Assembly: GCA_044224905.1 (NCBI GenBank)
Contig: JBGAJN010000002.1
Span: 186,001-250,000, forward strand
Source of the DNA: JBGAJN01 sp044224905
Lineage (GTDB): Bacteria; Verrucomicrobiota; Verrucomicrobiia; Limisphaerales; JBGAJN01
Length of the DNA stretch: 64,000 bases
Direction: 5' to 3'
A program made the position numbers and the translations under genes. The notes beneath the pieces were generated by a model. The model did not search any database. It was not told the origin of the DNA and saw nothing but the letters and a program-made list of their open reading frames with translations. Each line of letters opens with the position of its first letter. The stretch's first letter is position 1. Below are positions 42,517 through 52,154 of the stretch, piece by piece.

Positions 42517-44226
42517 TCACGCCGGCAGGCTAATCTTGAACGTGGTTCCGTGACCTAGCTTCGACCGAATCTTCACGTTGCCGCGATGCGTTTCCACTAC
42601 GCGCGCCACGATCGCCAAGCCAAGTCCCGTCCCCTTTGACTTCGTCGTGCTGAGCAGCGAGGTGAACGCGCGCTGCTGCTGTTCCTTCGTCATGCCTTCG
42701 CCGGTGTCGGTGAATTCGATGATCGCTTGCGGCGGCTCGGCTTTCACACGCGTGGTGATTGTCAGCTTGCCGCCTTCCGGCATGGCCTCGACCGCGTTAA
42801 GCGTCAGGTTGAGGAATGCCTGTTCGAGTTGCGTCGCGTCCGCCATCACCGAGGGCAAAGTCGGATCGAGTTTGCGGACGAGCTGGATTTTCTGATGACG
42901 CAGCTTGTGGCGGATCAGTAAGCCCAGGTCGTCGATGAGATGATTGAGGTTCACCGGCGTGAGTTGCGGCTCCGTGCTGCGCGCGAAATCGAGGATCTGC
43001 TCCACGATCTTGTTCAAGTGATCCATCTTCTCGCGGATGATGCGCGCATCCTTCTCGCGGGGATCCTGCGCGGGGAAACTCAAATCCAGCGAGTGATACA
43101 ACATCTTCATCACCGTGAGCGGATTGCGGATTTCGTGCGCGACCTCCGCGGCGAGCAAGCCGAGCGCGGAAAGCTTTTCGTTCTGCCGCAATTGCTCCTC
43201 CACATCCACGATGCGTTCGTAAAGGCGCGCCTTCTCGATGGCGATGGCGGAAAGTTCCGCTAGCGCCGTGAGGATGCGGATTTCCTCATTGGAAAAATTA
43301 TGCGGAACCCCGGTGTAGACATTCAGCGTGCCGATCGCCTGCTGCGCGAAGACCAGAGGCACGCTGAGAAGCGAGACCAGGCCGCCTTCGCGGGCGACCT
43401 GCACGTTTTGGTAACGACTTGAGACCTGAACGTTCTCGACTTGCATCGGTTTGCGGCGGCGAATGACCACGCCCAACAGGCTTTCTGCCACGCTTAGTCT
43501 CGGCTTGGTCGTGTAAGAGGAACCCGCGCCATAGCTCGCGCGCAACTCCAGCCACTCGTGTGATTCGTCCAGCATCATCAACGAGCACATCTTCGCATCC
43601 ATCAACTTGGACGCTTCGTGGGCGATCACGGTCAACGCGTCGTCGAGATTCAGTGTGGAGTTGATCATCTGGCCGACGGCGAACAGCGACTCGAACAAAC
43701 GCGCCTTGAGGCGAAGTTGTTCGTAGAGCCACGTGTTGTGAATCACCTTTGCGGCTTGGTGCGCAAACTCGGTCAGCAAATGTTGATCGTCCTCGCTGAA
43801 GGCGTTGAGGCGATCGGAGTCAACGTTCAGCACGCCGCGCACTTCGCCTTCAACCTCCAGGGGAACGGCGAGTTCGGAGCGGACGTGTTCGCCCACCATC
43901 ACGTAGCGCGGATCGGAACGCACGTCGCCGACACGTGCCGGCTTGCCGGAGCGGGCGACCCAGCCGGTGATGCCCTCGCCTACGCGGAGTTTCAGCTGAT
44001 CCGCGTTGACGGGAAGATTGGCTGCGGCCTGGATTTCCAGAAAGCCGCTGGTGGGATTGATCAAGACGACCGAGCCGCTTGAGGCGTTCATCAGGCGCAC
44101 GGTTTCGCCGATGATTAGTTTCAACGCGGTCTGGGGATCGAGCGATGAATGGATGACCTTGCTGACTTGATACAGCAGGTCGAGTCGCGCGTGGCGGATC
44201 TTTAGTTCGGCGAGTTCATCGCTCAT
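42517..44226 (-). CDS. GAF-domain sensor histidine kinase
   Basis: 569 residues, no membrane segments, so cytoplasmic. Two GAF domains span about 20-165 and 185-340, each with the usual LxxLVxxG-like and VPL patterns. The dimerisation/phosphoacceptor helix has LAAEVAHEIRNPLTVMKM with His364. The ATPase domain has NLTLNAVEAMPEGG (N-box), DTGEGM (G1) and KGTGLGLAIV (G2). No response regulator is adjacent on this strand; the divergent neighbour is hpnA. The ligand of the GAF domains is unknown. Confidence 0.93.
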   Translation of the reverse strand: MSDELAELKIRHARLDLLYQVSKVIHSSLDPQTALKLIIGETVRLMNASSGSVVLINPTSGFLEIQAAANLPVNADQLKLRVGEGITGWVARSGKPARVGDVRSDPRYVMVGEHVRSELAVPLEVEGEVRGVLNVDSDRLNAFSEDDQHLLTEFAHQAAKVIHNTWLYEQLRLKARLFESLFAVGQMINSTLNLDDALTVIAHEASKLMDAKMCSLMMLDESHEWLELRASYGAGSSYTTKPRLSVAESLLGVVIRRRKPMQVENVQVSSRYQNVQVAREGGLVSLLSVPLVFAQQAIGTLNVYTGVPHNFSNEEIRILTALAELSAIAIEKARLYERIVDVEEQLRQNEKLSALGLLAAEVAHEIRNPLTVMKMLYHSLDLSFPAQDPREKDARIIREKMDHLNKIVEQILDFARSTEPQLTPVNLNHLIDDLGLLIRHKLRHQKIQLVRKLDPTLPSVMADATQLEQAFLNLTLNAVEAMPEGGKLTITTRVKAEPPQAIIEFTDTGEGMTKEQQQRAFTSLLSTTKSKGTGLGLAIVARVVETHRGNVKIRSKLGHGTTFKISLPA

Positions 44227-44323
44227 CGCCGTGTAGCTTCGTTTTTCTCGCTGCGGGTTTCAAGTGAGGGTTTCTTGAGCGCGGACTTGAATCTCGAATC
44301 CGAAAAATGGAAGCTGCGCGCGG

Positions 44324-45328
44324 ATGAAATGTTTCGTCACTGGCGCCTCCGGATTCATCGGAGCGAATCTGGTGCATGAACTCGTGGCCCGCGGCCATCG
44401 GGTCAAGGCGCTCGTGCGCGAAGCAAGCGATCTGCGCGGATTGAAGGGCGTCGATTTCGAGCGCGTGGAAGGGGATTTGAGCGATCGCGGCCGGCTGGCG
44501 GTGGCGATGCGCGGCTGCGATTGGTGTTTCCACGTCGCGGCGAGTTACCATCTCTGGTTGCGCGACTACGCGCCGATGTATGCCGCCAATGTGGACGGAA
44601 CCGCCAACGTGATCGAAGCGGCTGGCGCGGCGGATTGTTCTCGCATCGTTTATACGAGTACCGTCGGCTGCATCGGCCTGCCACGGAGGAAACTCAAAGA
44701 CGCTCCTACCGACGAAAACACGCCCGTGTCCGAGTCCCAGATGAGCAATCACTACAAGCTCTCCAAGTGGCGTGCGGAAGTCGTCGCGTTGGAGCTCGCT
44801 CACAAAGGACTGCCTGTGGTCATTGTGAATCCGACCGCACCCGTTGGTCCGCGCGATGTGAAGCCCACGCCGACGGGGCAGGTGATCGTGGATTTTCTGA
44901 ACCGCGCCATGCCGGCTTACCTCGATACGGGTTTGAACTGGGTGCATGTACGCGATGTTGCGATCGGTCACATTCTCGCCGCGGAAAAAGGCAAGGCCGG
45001 CAAGCGCTACATCCTCGGCCACGCCGATGGTAATTGGACGATGAAACAGGCGCTCGACACGCTCGCGGAAATCACCGGCCTGCCCGCGCCGAAAATGCGT
45101 GTTCCGCACTTCGTCGCCTTGATGGCTGCGTATGTCGATGAGGCCATGGCCAAGGCAACGGGCAAGCCGCCCAAGGCTCCGCTCGCGGGCGTGCGAATGG
45201 CGAAATACAAAATGTGGTTCAAGCCGGCGCGCGCGATTCGCGAACTCAACATTCCGCAAACCCCGCCGCGTCAGGCGTTGGTCGATGCCGTGGAATGGTT
45301 CCGCGCCAACGGCTACGTGAAGAAGTAA
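44324..45328 (+). CDS. hpnA: HpnA-like NAD-dependent epimerase/reductase (hopanoid-associated)
   Basis: 334 residues, extended short-chain dehydrogenase fold. The dinucleotide motif is TGASGFIG (6-13), and the catalytic YxxxK is Tyr144-Lys148 (YKLSK). The segment VIVNPTAPVGPRDVKPTPTG and the one with DTGLNWVHVRDVAIGHILA match the hopanoid-associated sugar epimerase HpnA. Its presence with the squalene-hopene cyclase-like gene at 3699-5561 supports triterpenoid metabolism, although the two are 40 kb apart. I assign hpnA by motif memory, so paralogous SDR activity remains possible. Confidence 0.8.
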   Translation: MKCFVTGASGFIGANLVHELVARGHRVKALVREASDLRGLKGVDFERVEGDLSDRGRLAVAMRGCDWCFHVAASYHLWLRDYAPMYAANVDGTANVIEAAGAADCSRIVYTSTVGCIGLPRRKLKDAPTDENTPVSESQMSNHYKLSKWRAEVVALELAHKGLPVVIVNPTAPVGPRDVKPTPTGQVIVDFLNRAMPAYLDTGLNWVHVRDVAIGHILAAEKGKAGKRYILGHADGNWTMKQALDTLAEITGLPAPKMRVPHFVALMAAYVDEAMAKATGKPPKAPLAGVRMAKYKMWFKPARAIRELNIPQTPPRQALVDAVEWFRANGYVKK

Positions 45329-45378
45329 TCCTATCTGCCTGACGGCAATGCGCGGCGTTGCGATCCTTCCAACTTGCT

Positions 45379-46770
45379 CTACGACTCGGTCGTCTCCGGC
45401 CAATCCACTTCGCAGCCAGCAGCGCGCAGGCGTTGGATTTTGTAGAGCAGCGCACGGCGACTGATGCCCAGCGCCTTCGCGGTTTCTGTGCGGTTGAAAT
45501 TGTGTTTCCGCAACGCCGTCGTAATCGCGTGCCGTTCGATTTCTTCGAGGCGTTCCGCATCGGCAGGCTCGGACGGGAGCGGGCGCTCGTTCATCGCGGC
45601 GCGGACACGGTTCGGCAAATGATCCGGCACAATCAATTCGCCGCGAGAGAGCAGGGCGGCGCGTTCCATGGCGTTGCGTAACTCGCGGACGTTGCCAGGC
45701 CATGCGTAGCGCTCAAGGCAGTCCGCCACTGCCGCGGAGAAGCGCGCTTTGCCCTTGGCGAACTCGGTGATGAAGCGCGTTGCCAGCGGAAGGATGTCCT
45801 CGCGCCGTTCGCGCAAGGGCGGGAGGTTGATCTCAAAAACGTTGAGCCGGTAGAACAAATCTTCGCGAAAACGGCCCGCGCGCACTTCCTCTTCGAGGTT
45901 GCGATTGGTCGCGGCGAGGATGCGGGCGTTGGTTTGAAATTCGCGATTGGAGCCGACGCGCTGGAAGCGACCGTCCTGCGTGACGCGCAGAATCTTCGCC
46001 TGGAGCTGCGGCGACATCTCGGCGATTTCATCGAGGAAAATGGTGCCGCCATTGGCTTCTTCAAAGCGTCCGATGCGTTGCGCAACGGCGCCGGTGAACG
46101 CGCCCTTCTCGTGCCCGAAGAGTTCGCTTTCGAGCAGGTTCTCATGCAACGCCGCGCAGTTCACCTTCACCAACGGTCCAGCGGTTCGCGTGCTCCAAGC
46201 ATGGATGACGTCGGCGAGAATTTCTTTGCCGACGCCGCTTTCGCCGGTGATCAGCACGCGACTTTCCGATGACGCGATGAGCGAGGCGTCGCGGAAGACG
46301 GCTTGCATGAGCGGACTCTGCGCAATGACGAAGGCCGGAAGTTTCTTGTCGTTGTCGAAGACGAGCGCCGTTGATTGCGCCAGCCCGGCGGCGTGGCGCA
46401 CGGACGCGAGCAATTCATCTAGGTCGATCGGCTTGCTGAGATAGTTCACCGCCCCATCGCGCATCGCACCGACGGCATCGCGGATATCCGCGTACGCCGT
46501 TACGAGCAGGACGGGCAACGTGGCGAAGTTCTGACGCGCGCGGCGGAGTGTTTCGAGGCCGGACATGCCGGGCATGCGCACGTCGGAAATCATCATGCTG
46601 AAGGATTCTCTCCCCAACATGTTCAGTGCAGCTTCGCCCGAATCAACCGTGACCGTGTCGAACCCCTGTCCTTTGAGAAATGAATCCAGCAGGCTGCGCT
46701 GGGCGGCGTCGTCATCCACGATGAGGATGCGAGCCGGGGCGGGAGTGTTCTGGCCAGTCTTCGGAGGCAT
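45379..46770 (-). CDS. NtrC-family sigma-54-dependent response regulator
   Basis: 463 residues from the ATG at 46770; the TTG at 46779 is rejected because it would overlap the kinase stop without need. The receiver domain has Asp20-Asp21, phosphoacceptor Asp63 and Lys113. The AAA+ domain has Walker A GESGVGKE (176-183), the GAFTGA sigma-54 contact loop (223-228), and GGTIFLDEI as Walker B. A C-terminal Fis-type helix-turn-helix (NRTETAKALGISRRALLYKI) binds DNA. It follows its kinase by 5 bases and ends the secretion operon; it likely activates a sigma-54 promoter, perhaps of this operon. Confidence 0.95.
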   Translation of the reverse strand: MPPKTGQNTPAPARILIVDDDAAQRSLLDSFLKGQGFDTVTVDSGEAALNMLGRESFSMMISDVRMPGMSGLETLRRARQNFATLPVLLVTAYADIRDAVGAMRDGAVNYLSKPIDLDELLASVRHAAGLAQSTALVFDNDKKLPAFVIAQSPLMQAVFRDASLIASSESRVLITGESGVGKEILADVIHAWSTRTAGPLVKVNCAALHENLLESELFGHEKGAFTGAVAQRIGRFEEANGGTIFLDEIAEMSPQLQAKILRVTQDGRFQRVGSNREFQTNARILAATNRNLEEEVRAGRFREDLFYRLNVFEINLPPLRERREDILPLATRFITEFAKGKARFSAAVADCLERYAWPGNVRELRNAMERAALLSRGELIVPDHLPNRVRAAMNERPLPSEPADAERLEEIERHAITTALRKHNFNRTETAKALGISRRALLYKIQRLRAAGCEVDWPETTES

Positions 46771-46775
46771 GCGTA

Positions 46776-48281
46776 TCAAGCGGCCCGGCTGATGCGCAGG
46801 CGGCTGATACGGAATATCGCCCCTTTAGGTTCGTTGCCAAGGCAAACAATCTCCCAGCCGTGAGCGGAGACGATTTGTTGAACGACGGCGAGTCCGAGTC
46901 CGGTGCCTTTCTGGTGGGTGGTGAAGTAAGGCTTGAAAATCTCCTGACGCTGCTCGGGAGGCACGCCGTGGCCGTTGTCGCGAATTTCGAGCGCCGCTTC
47001 TTCGGGGCTCGTGCGGTACGCGACGATCTGGATTTCCCCATTGGCATCGGTGGCCTGAATTGCATTGATCAACAGGTTGAAAAGGGTTTGCCGCAACAAT
47101 TGTTCGTCGGCCTCGATGGTCAGTCCCTCGTCGGTGACCTGAAGCTTGATCGACTTCTCCTCCAGATCGTAGTTCAACGCGCGCACGACTTCGTTTGATA
47201 CGTTACCCAAGGCAACGTTCCCGCGGCGAACTTCGCGCGGACGTGAGTAATTGATGAACTCGTTCAGCTGTGCGGTGACGCGGTCCGTTTCATCCGTAAT
47301 TTCCCGCGCGCGACGGCGGGTCTCCGCCGAGGCGTCGTTTTCCTTCGAGATCATTTGCGCGAGGCCGCGGATGATATTGAGCGGGTTCCGCGTTTCGTGC
47401 GCCAGGCCGGCCGCCGCGAGGTTGAGGCCCTTGAGGTGAGCATTCATCTCGCTGGCTTTGACGAGGCGGATTTGCAGATCGGCGGTCTTGATCAGGTTGC
47501 GCCACGCGAGGCCGGAAATGCCCGCGGCGGCAGCGGAGAGCAATACGACGAGGGTGCGCAACAGCAGATCTTCGCGGGTGATGGCGCGCATTGTGCCGAA
47601 CGACATGACGATCGCGCAGCGATGAACGCCCTGTTTTTTGATCGCCGTCTTGTAGTCGGATTCACTCATCCAGAACGGGCGTGAGAAGCCAGTGCGATTG
47701 GTGCCGCCGCTTCCGCCCCGCGGCCAGCGCCAACCGGGAGGGCGGGCGGCCGGATTGGTTCCGTTGGTCGAATTGGACTGAGCGAGTTGATTGGTGAATG
47801 CGCCGGGCGGTGGAAAATTGGTGGGCGGCGGCGGGAATTGTTCGCGGGGAATGATCAACATGGGAGGCGCTTCCGCTTCCTGGGTGACGTTCGTTCCGAG
47901 GTCGACGAGATTCACCACGGTCACCGCATTTTCGCCCCAATGGACGCCGGCTTGAACGCCGTCATTGGGGAGTTCGAGTTCTTTTCCCGAAAAAGCAATG
48001 ACTTCGCCGCCGGTGCTCAGCAAGGCGATCGATTCCACTTCGCCGGTACGGATGAGTTCGTTGAGCGCGGACTCGAGGCGTTCCTTGGAAATCACCCCGA
48101 AGCGGCGTTGAGAACGGAGCACCAGTCCTAGGGTCGTCGTGATATCGCGGGCGCGATTGACCACGAGCGTTCGCGATGCTTCCCGGACGCGCAAATGTTC
48201 GCCCGTTTGCCATCCCGCAATGACCAGACACACTGTAATCAGGACACCGAAGACAACAAAACTGCGCCGGTTTGGTATCAT
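46776..48281 (-). CDS. Membrane-bound sensor histidine kinase
   Basis: 501 residues. Two membrane helices (about 8-25 and 243-262) enclose a ~215-residue extracytoplasmic domain with Pro/Asn-rich segments (QFPPPPTNFPPPG). Phosphoacceptor His295 lies in AAGLAHETRNPLN. The ATPase domain shows NLLINAIQATDANG, DNGHGV and KGTGLGLAVV. It is followed 5 bases later by its NtrC-family partner and lies 26 bases downstream of the secretin gene, so it is likely part of the secretion operon and may sense envelope or secretion status. Confidence 0.93.
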   Translation of the reverse strand: MIPNRRSFVVFGVLITVCLVIAGWQTGEHLRVREASRTLVVNRARDITTTLGLVLRSQRRFGVISKERLESALNELIRTGEVESIALLSTGGEVIAFSGKELELPNDGVQAGVHWGENAVTVVNLVDLGTNVTQEAEAPPMLIIPREQFPPPPTNFPPPGAFTNQLAQSNSTNGTNPAARPPGWRWPRGGSGGTNRTGFSRPFWMSESDYKTAIKKQGVHRCAIVMSFGTMRAITREDLLLRTLVVLLSAAAAGISGLAWRNLIKTADLQIRLVKASEMNAHLKGLNLAAAGLAHETRNPLNIIRGLAQMISKENDASAETRRRAREITDETDRVTAQLNEFINYSRPREVRRGNVALGNVSNEVVRALNYDLEEKSIKLQVTDEGLTIEADEQLLRQTLFNLLINAIQATDANGEIQIVAYRTSPEEAALEIRDNGHGVPPEQRQEIFKPYFTTHQKGTGLGLAVVQQIVSAHGWEIVCLGNEPKGAIFRISRLRISRAA

Positions 48282-48307
48282 GCGATCGATGGACAGGTGC
48301 GCGCGCT

Positions 48308-49567
48308 TTACTTCTTCTTCGAGTCCTTCTTGCCCGCTTCCGCTGGCTTCTTGATCGGAAGTCCTTCGAGGAACTTGTTCAATTCCTCTTCGGTGAACTG
48401 ATTCGGCGTCATCGGCACCTTGACCTGTTCGCTGGCGGACAATGCGGCCAATTGGCCCGGCGCACGTACGACGTGTGGCGTCAGGAAGATCATCAGTTCG
48501 GTCTTCACGTCGCTCTTGGTTTTCCGTTTGAAAAGATTTCCGAGCAGGGGAATGTCACCCAAGAAAGGAATTTTGCTGTCTGACTGCGTCTTGGTCCGGC
48601 CCATCAAGCCGCCAACGATGACGGTTTGCCCATCGGGCGTGACGACGACGGTGTCCGCAGTGCGCTTGTCGATGACGGGCGCGTTTACGCCCGCGGAGAT
48701 CGGCACCGTTTCCGTGGCGGAAACGGATGACAACTCAGGCGATAGAATCATCTCCACCATGCCATCCTTCGTGATGAACGGTGTCACGCGCAAAATCACG
48801 CCGACGTCCGTGTAGGTGACGGAATTGATCGCGTTGCCGAAGGTGTCGAAGCGGACGTTGCTGATCAGCGGGACGGATTGACCGACGGTGATCGTGGCCG
48901 GTTGGCTATTGCGCGCGAGGATGGACGGACGCGAAACGACTTCGGCATTTCCGGCCTGCGCGATGGCGCGCAGTGTGACGGTGTAATCCTGACCAAGAAC
49001 TTGGTAGAGCCCTGCGCCAGGAGGAGCGATGCCGCTGCCGCCCGAGGCGAGGCCGAAGACGTTCGATCCGCCTGCAAACCCGCTCCGCATCCCGGGAACG
49101 ATGCTGGTGGGAACCACCGCATTACTCACGACGCCGAAGTTGGTGACCAATCCGCTCGTGAACGAGTTGCCAATGTTCTTGCCATAAGAACCTTCAACGC
49201 CAATGTCCGAACCGGTGTTGTGGGTGATTTCGAGGAAGACCACCTTGATCAACACTTGCGGCTTGGGGCGGTCCAGATTCGAAACGACCTGGCTGATCTG
49301 CAGGTTGGTGTCCTCGTCGGTGATAATGATGAGCTTCCGCGATTCCGGGTCGCTCGAAATCATCGCGTCACCGACCTGGGTGTTGTTGCCGTAGTCGCGC
49401 GCCGAGGTCCCGGAGCCGCCGCGCGAACCGGTGCGGCCTGTGGTGCTGCCGCCCGGCGTGCCGGTGGGGGGGACGAACTGCGCTTCCGCCCAGGTCGCCG
49501 CCCAACTGCACAAGCAAGCGAGCAGGAGCCCGGAGGCAATACGTTTGGAGAATGATTGGTTGATCAT
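48308..49567 (-). CDS. Secretin C-domain protein (GspD, second half)
   Basis: 419 residues. A signal peptide (about 1-29, ending WAEA) is followed by a Gly/Thr/Ser-rich linker. The second half of an N-domain comes next (SRKLIIITDEDTNLQISQVV, then SNLDRPKPQ), and then the full secretin barrel (VLIKVVFLEITHNTGSDIGV, EVVSRPSILARNSQPATI, VGVILRVTPFI, GGLMGRTKTQSDSKIPFLGD and LMIFLTPHVV). There is no complete N0-N2 set. The N-domains lie on the upstream gene, so a GspD is divided in two. The C-terminal tail is Lys-rich. It would form the outer-membrane gate of the machine. Confidence 0.92.
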   Translation of the reverse strand: MINQSFSKRIASGLLLACLCSWAATWAEAQFVPPTGTPGGSTTGRTGSRGGSGTSARDYGNNTQVGDAMISSDPESRKLIIITDEDTNLQISQVVSNLDRPKPQVLIKVVFLEITHNTGSDIGVEGSYGKNIGNSFTSGLVTNFGVVSNAVVPTSIVPGMRSGFAGGSNVFGLASGGSGIAPPGAGLYQVLGQDYTVTLRAIAQAGNAEVVSRPSILARNSQPATITVGQSVPLISNVRFDTFGNAINSVTYTDVGVILRVTPFITKDGMVEMILSPELSSVSATETVPISAGVNAPVIDKRTADTVVVTPDGQTVIVGGLMGRTKTQSDSKIPFLGDIPLLGNLFKRKTKSDVKTELMIFLTPHVVRAPGQLAALSASEQVKVPMTPNQFTEEELNKFLEGLPIKKPAEAGKKDSKKK

Positions 49568-49605
49568 GATTTTATGAAAGCCGTGGATTCAATCGCTCTG
49601 TCCGT

Positions 49606-51291
49606 TTACGGGAAACTTCCGCCACCGGCACCGCCCGCGCCGCCCCGTCCACCGAGCCCGCTGTTGCCGCTGCGGGTGGAACTATTCTGGCTTTGCGTTT
49701 GAGTGGTGGAACGTGACGTCAACGGGCTGTTTTGCGTTGCCGCCGAGGAGCGACCGTTGCGGCTGGCGTTTTGAGATTCGAACAAACTCTTCAACACCTG
49801 CTCCACTTCCTGCGTGTCGGCGTTTTCGAGCGAGTAGACGAACACTTTCTGCTTCTTCGCCGGGTTGCCGTCGAGTTGCGTGATCATCTGCTCAATCTGC
49901 TTCATCAAATCATGTGACGCGGTGACGATGATGGACGCCGTGCGCGGATCGGGTACGGCGATGACCTTTCCTTGCTTCTTTTGGCGTTCGCTTTCATTGC
50001 TGTTGGAACCGGAACTCGAACGGCTGCCGCCCGGCGAGCTTCCCGGAGGACCGCCGAAGAACGAGGCGAACCGCGAGTTTTGACCCTGATTCGATTTCGA
50101 TTCATCAGGGAACAAATTGCTCAACACCTCCGCCATCTCGACGGGGTCCGCATGCTGAAGCTTGAAAACGCGGATCTCGGTCAGGTCATCGACATTCGTG
50201 TCGAGGTCTTTCACGAGGTCTTCGATGATCGGCATCAATTCCTCGGGGGCGCTGACAATGAGCGAATTGCTGCGTTCGTCGGCCGTGGCGACGACGCGTG
50301 AAGCCGCGCTGGTGCGGGAGCTATCGCTGCGTCCGGAACGGCTGCTGCGATCGCCGCCGGGTCCTCCCGGGCCGCCGCCACCGGTGATGCGACTCAAAAA
50401 TTCGGCGCGAGGATCTCCGCCGCTGCTGCCTCCGCGGCTGCTACTGCCTCCACGGGAACTTTGGTCGAACACCTCTTTGACGACTGTCGCCACCGCCTTC
50501 GCGTCAGCGTATTGAAGTTTGAAGACGCGATTCGATGCGATCCCGCCGCCGGAGGAGTCGAGTGCTTTAATGATTTCTGCCATGCGCCGGATGTTCACCT
50601 GCGTATCGGTGATGACGAGGGAGTTGCCTGCCTCATTGGCCGTCATCGTGGCGGATGCAGGCAGCAAGGGCTGCAGGTCTTTGGTCACCTGCGCGGCATT
50701 GATATACTTCACCGGAATGATTTGGGTGACGATTTCGTCCGATTTGGGAATGCCGTCGGGGTCGCTGCCGGACTTGACTGGGATGTTGCGTTTCTTGGCG
50801 TCGTCCGCCTTCACGATGGTCAGCGTTCGGCCGTTCTGTAGTGCGGCGAAGCCGTTCTTGTTCAAAACGGAGTTCAACAGGTTGACGGCTTCTTCCTTGC
50901 TCACCGGCTGATTGTTCCATACGTCGACTTTGCCGGAGACGGACGTTTCGAGCACGATGGTGAAACCGGCGGCGTCACTGAGGTAATCGAGCACCATTTC
51001 CAGCGGTACGCCGCGGAAGTTCAGCCGCAGCATGGTGTTGGTCGCCGCCGCTGGCGCCGCGGTGGCAGCCGGAGCGGCGGCTGTATTTGCAGCTGCGGCT
51101 GCCGCGGCGGCTTTGGCCGCCTTCTTTTTGCCCTTCTTCTTTTTCACGGGCTCGGGCGCGGCCGTCGCGGTGCCGACATTGTTGTCCGTGGTGGATGGCG
51201 TGGTGGCGGGCGGGTCCGCTGCGAACGCGGGCGCGGGCAACACGGCGAGCGCGAGGCTCAACGATGCGAGAGTGGTGATGATGTTTTTCAT
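49606..51291 (-). CDS. Secretin N-domain protein (GspD, first half)
   Basis: 561 residues. Signal peptide about 1-24, then an Ala/Lys-rich linker to about 85. An N0-type domain lies at about 87-160 (RLNFRGVPLEMVLDYLSDAA). Three Secretin_N-type repeats follow at about 188-245, 255-370 and 378-475, each with a V-x-x-I/LxYA/xxAxxV half and a xNxLIVxA half; the second and third contain Gly/Ser-rich inserts. The last motif (QKVFVYSLENADTQEVEQVL) is only the first half of a fourth repeat, and its second half opens the downstream protein. The stop overlaps nothing; a 38-base gap leads to the next start. There is no secretin barrel here. Confidence 0.9.
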   Translation of the reverse strand: MKNIITTLASLSLALAVLPAPAFAADPPATTPSTTDNNVGTATAAPEPVKKKKGKKKAAKAAAAAAAANTAAAPAATAAPAAATNTMLRLNFRGVPLEMVLDYLSDAAGFTIVLETSVSGKVDVWNNQPVSKEEAVNLLNSVLNKNGFAALQNGRTLTIVKADDAKKRNIPVKSGSDPDGIPKSDEIVTQIIPVKYINAAQVTKDLQPLLPASATMTANEAGNSLVITDTQVNIRRMAEIIKALDSSGGGIASNRVFKLQYADAKAVATVVKEVFDQSSRGGSSSRGGSSGGDPRAEFLSRITGGGGPGGPGGDRSSRSGRSDSSRTSAASRVVATADERSNSLIVSAPEELMPIIEDLVKDLDTNVDDLTEIRVFKLQHADPVEMAEVLSNLFPDESKSNQGQNSRFASFFGGPPGSSPGGSRSSSGSNSNESERQKKQGKVIAVPDPRTASIIVTASHDLMKQIEQMITQLDGNPAKKQKVFVYSLENADTQEVEQVLKSLFESQNASRNGRSSAATQNSPLTSRSTTQTQSQNSSTRSGNSGLGGRGGAGGAGGGSFP

Positions 51292-52154
51292 TTGGCTAGT
51301 TCCTTTGCACGTTGCTCCATGAGTCGTTTCAACAAATCGCTGGCGCCACCGCCGGCTCCGGAGTCAGTTCCGGTTGTGGCTGGGGGTGGGGTTGATGCGC
51401 CGTCCTCACGCGAGGTCGAGGTGGCGGACTTCGGGGAATCGTTGGATGAAGAGCGACTGGTCGTGGCGTAGCTTTCCGTTTTTGATCCGATCTGCCATTC
51501 GCCTTCGTCCTGGCGGCGCATCTGCATGCCGACGCGGAGTTCCACTTCCTTGCCGCCGGACTCCAGCTTCACGCCGTTCGGAGCGATTTCCTTGATCTTG
51601 TAGTTGGCGATGGTGTCCGCGGGCTTCGCGGCTTTCTTGTATGAAGAATTCGAACCATCGAAGAACGCCACGCTGCCTTTGGCGTAACTCATCGTGCCGA
51701 GCAGGGCGAATGATTCGACCTTTACGACTTTCGGCCTCTCCGTTGTCACCACGGGCGCCGCGGAACGGCTTGTCCGATTTGGATTAAAAATATTTCGATC
51801 GTTGATGATCTTGAACGCGACGTAATCGGTCTTGCCGACCGGCGCCACCGGGGCCGCAGGTGCCGGTGCGGCGGGCTTGGGGGTCGCGACCACGACGGGT
51901 TTGGCGGCGAGATTGGTCGAGCCATTGGTCGCGATACTCGCCGCCGTGTTCGTGGCGAGGCGATTGGTCAAGTTCGCTGTCAAATTCGTGGCCAAGTTGA
52001 CGGCCGTGTTGGTTTCCGTAGCCGCAACTGGGGTTGCCGCGTTGGTTTCTGCGGCGCCAGCGATGCCCGTCGTCGCCAGCCACATTCCCGCAGCGGCGGC
52101 GCCTACGATGTGTTTGCGAAGCATTTGTATTGTCAGCGTTCCCATGGACATCAT
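51288..52154 (-). CDS. GspC/PilP-like inner-membrane protein
   Basis: 288 residues. A hydrophobic N-terminal helix (about 15-34) precedes a Thr/Asn/Ala-rich repetitive segment (about 37-90, with ATNLT-like units). The globular part (about 110-215) has FKIINDRNIFNPNR, FALLGTMSYAKGSVAFFDG and YKIKEIAPNGVKLESGG, matching the HR domain of GspC or PilP that touches the secretin N0 domain. The tail is Ser/Thr-rich. It overlaps both neighbours by 4 bases, and the next gene encodes the secretin N-domains, fitting a GspC-GspD contact. Confidence 0.78.
   Translation of the reverse strand: MMSMGTLTIQMLRKHIVGAAAAGMWLATTGIAGAAETNAATPVAATETNTAVNLATNLTANLTNRLATNTAASIATNGSTNLAAKPVVVATPKPAAPAPAAPVAPVGKTDYVAFKIINDRNIFNPNRTSRSAAPVVTTERPKVVKVESFALLGTMSYAKGSVAFFDGSNSSYKKAAKPADTIANYKIKEIAPNGVKLESGGKEVELRVGMQMRRQDEGEWQIGSKTESYATTSRSSSNDSPKSATSTSREDGASTPPPATTGTDSGAGGGASDLLKRLMEQRAKELAK

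Noticed and set aside
46768..46779. TTG at 46779 as start of the response regulator
   Set aside because: It would overlap the kinase stop; the ATG at 46770 is better placed 5 bases after it.
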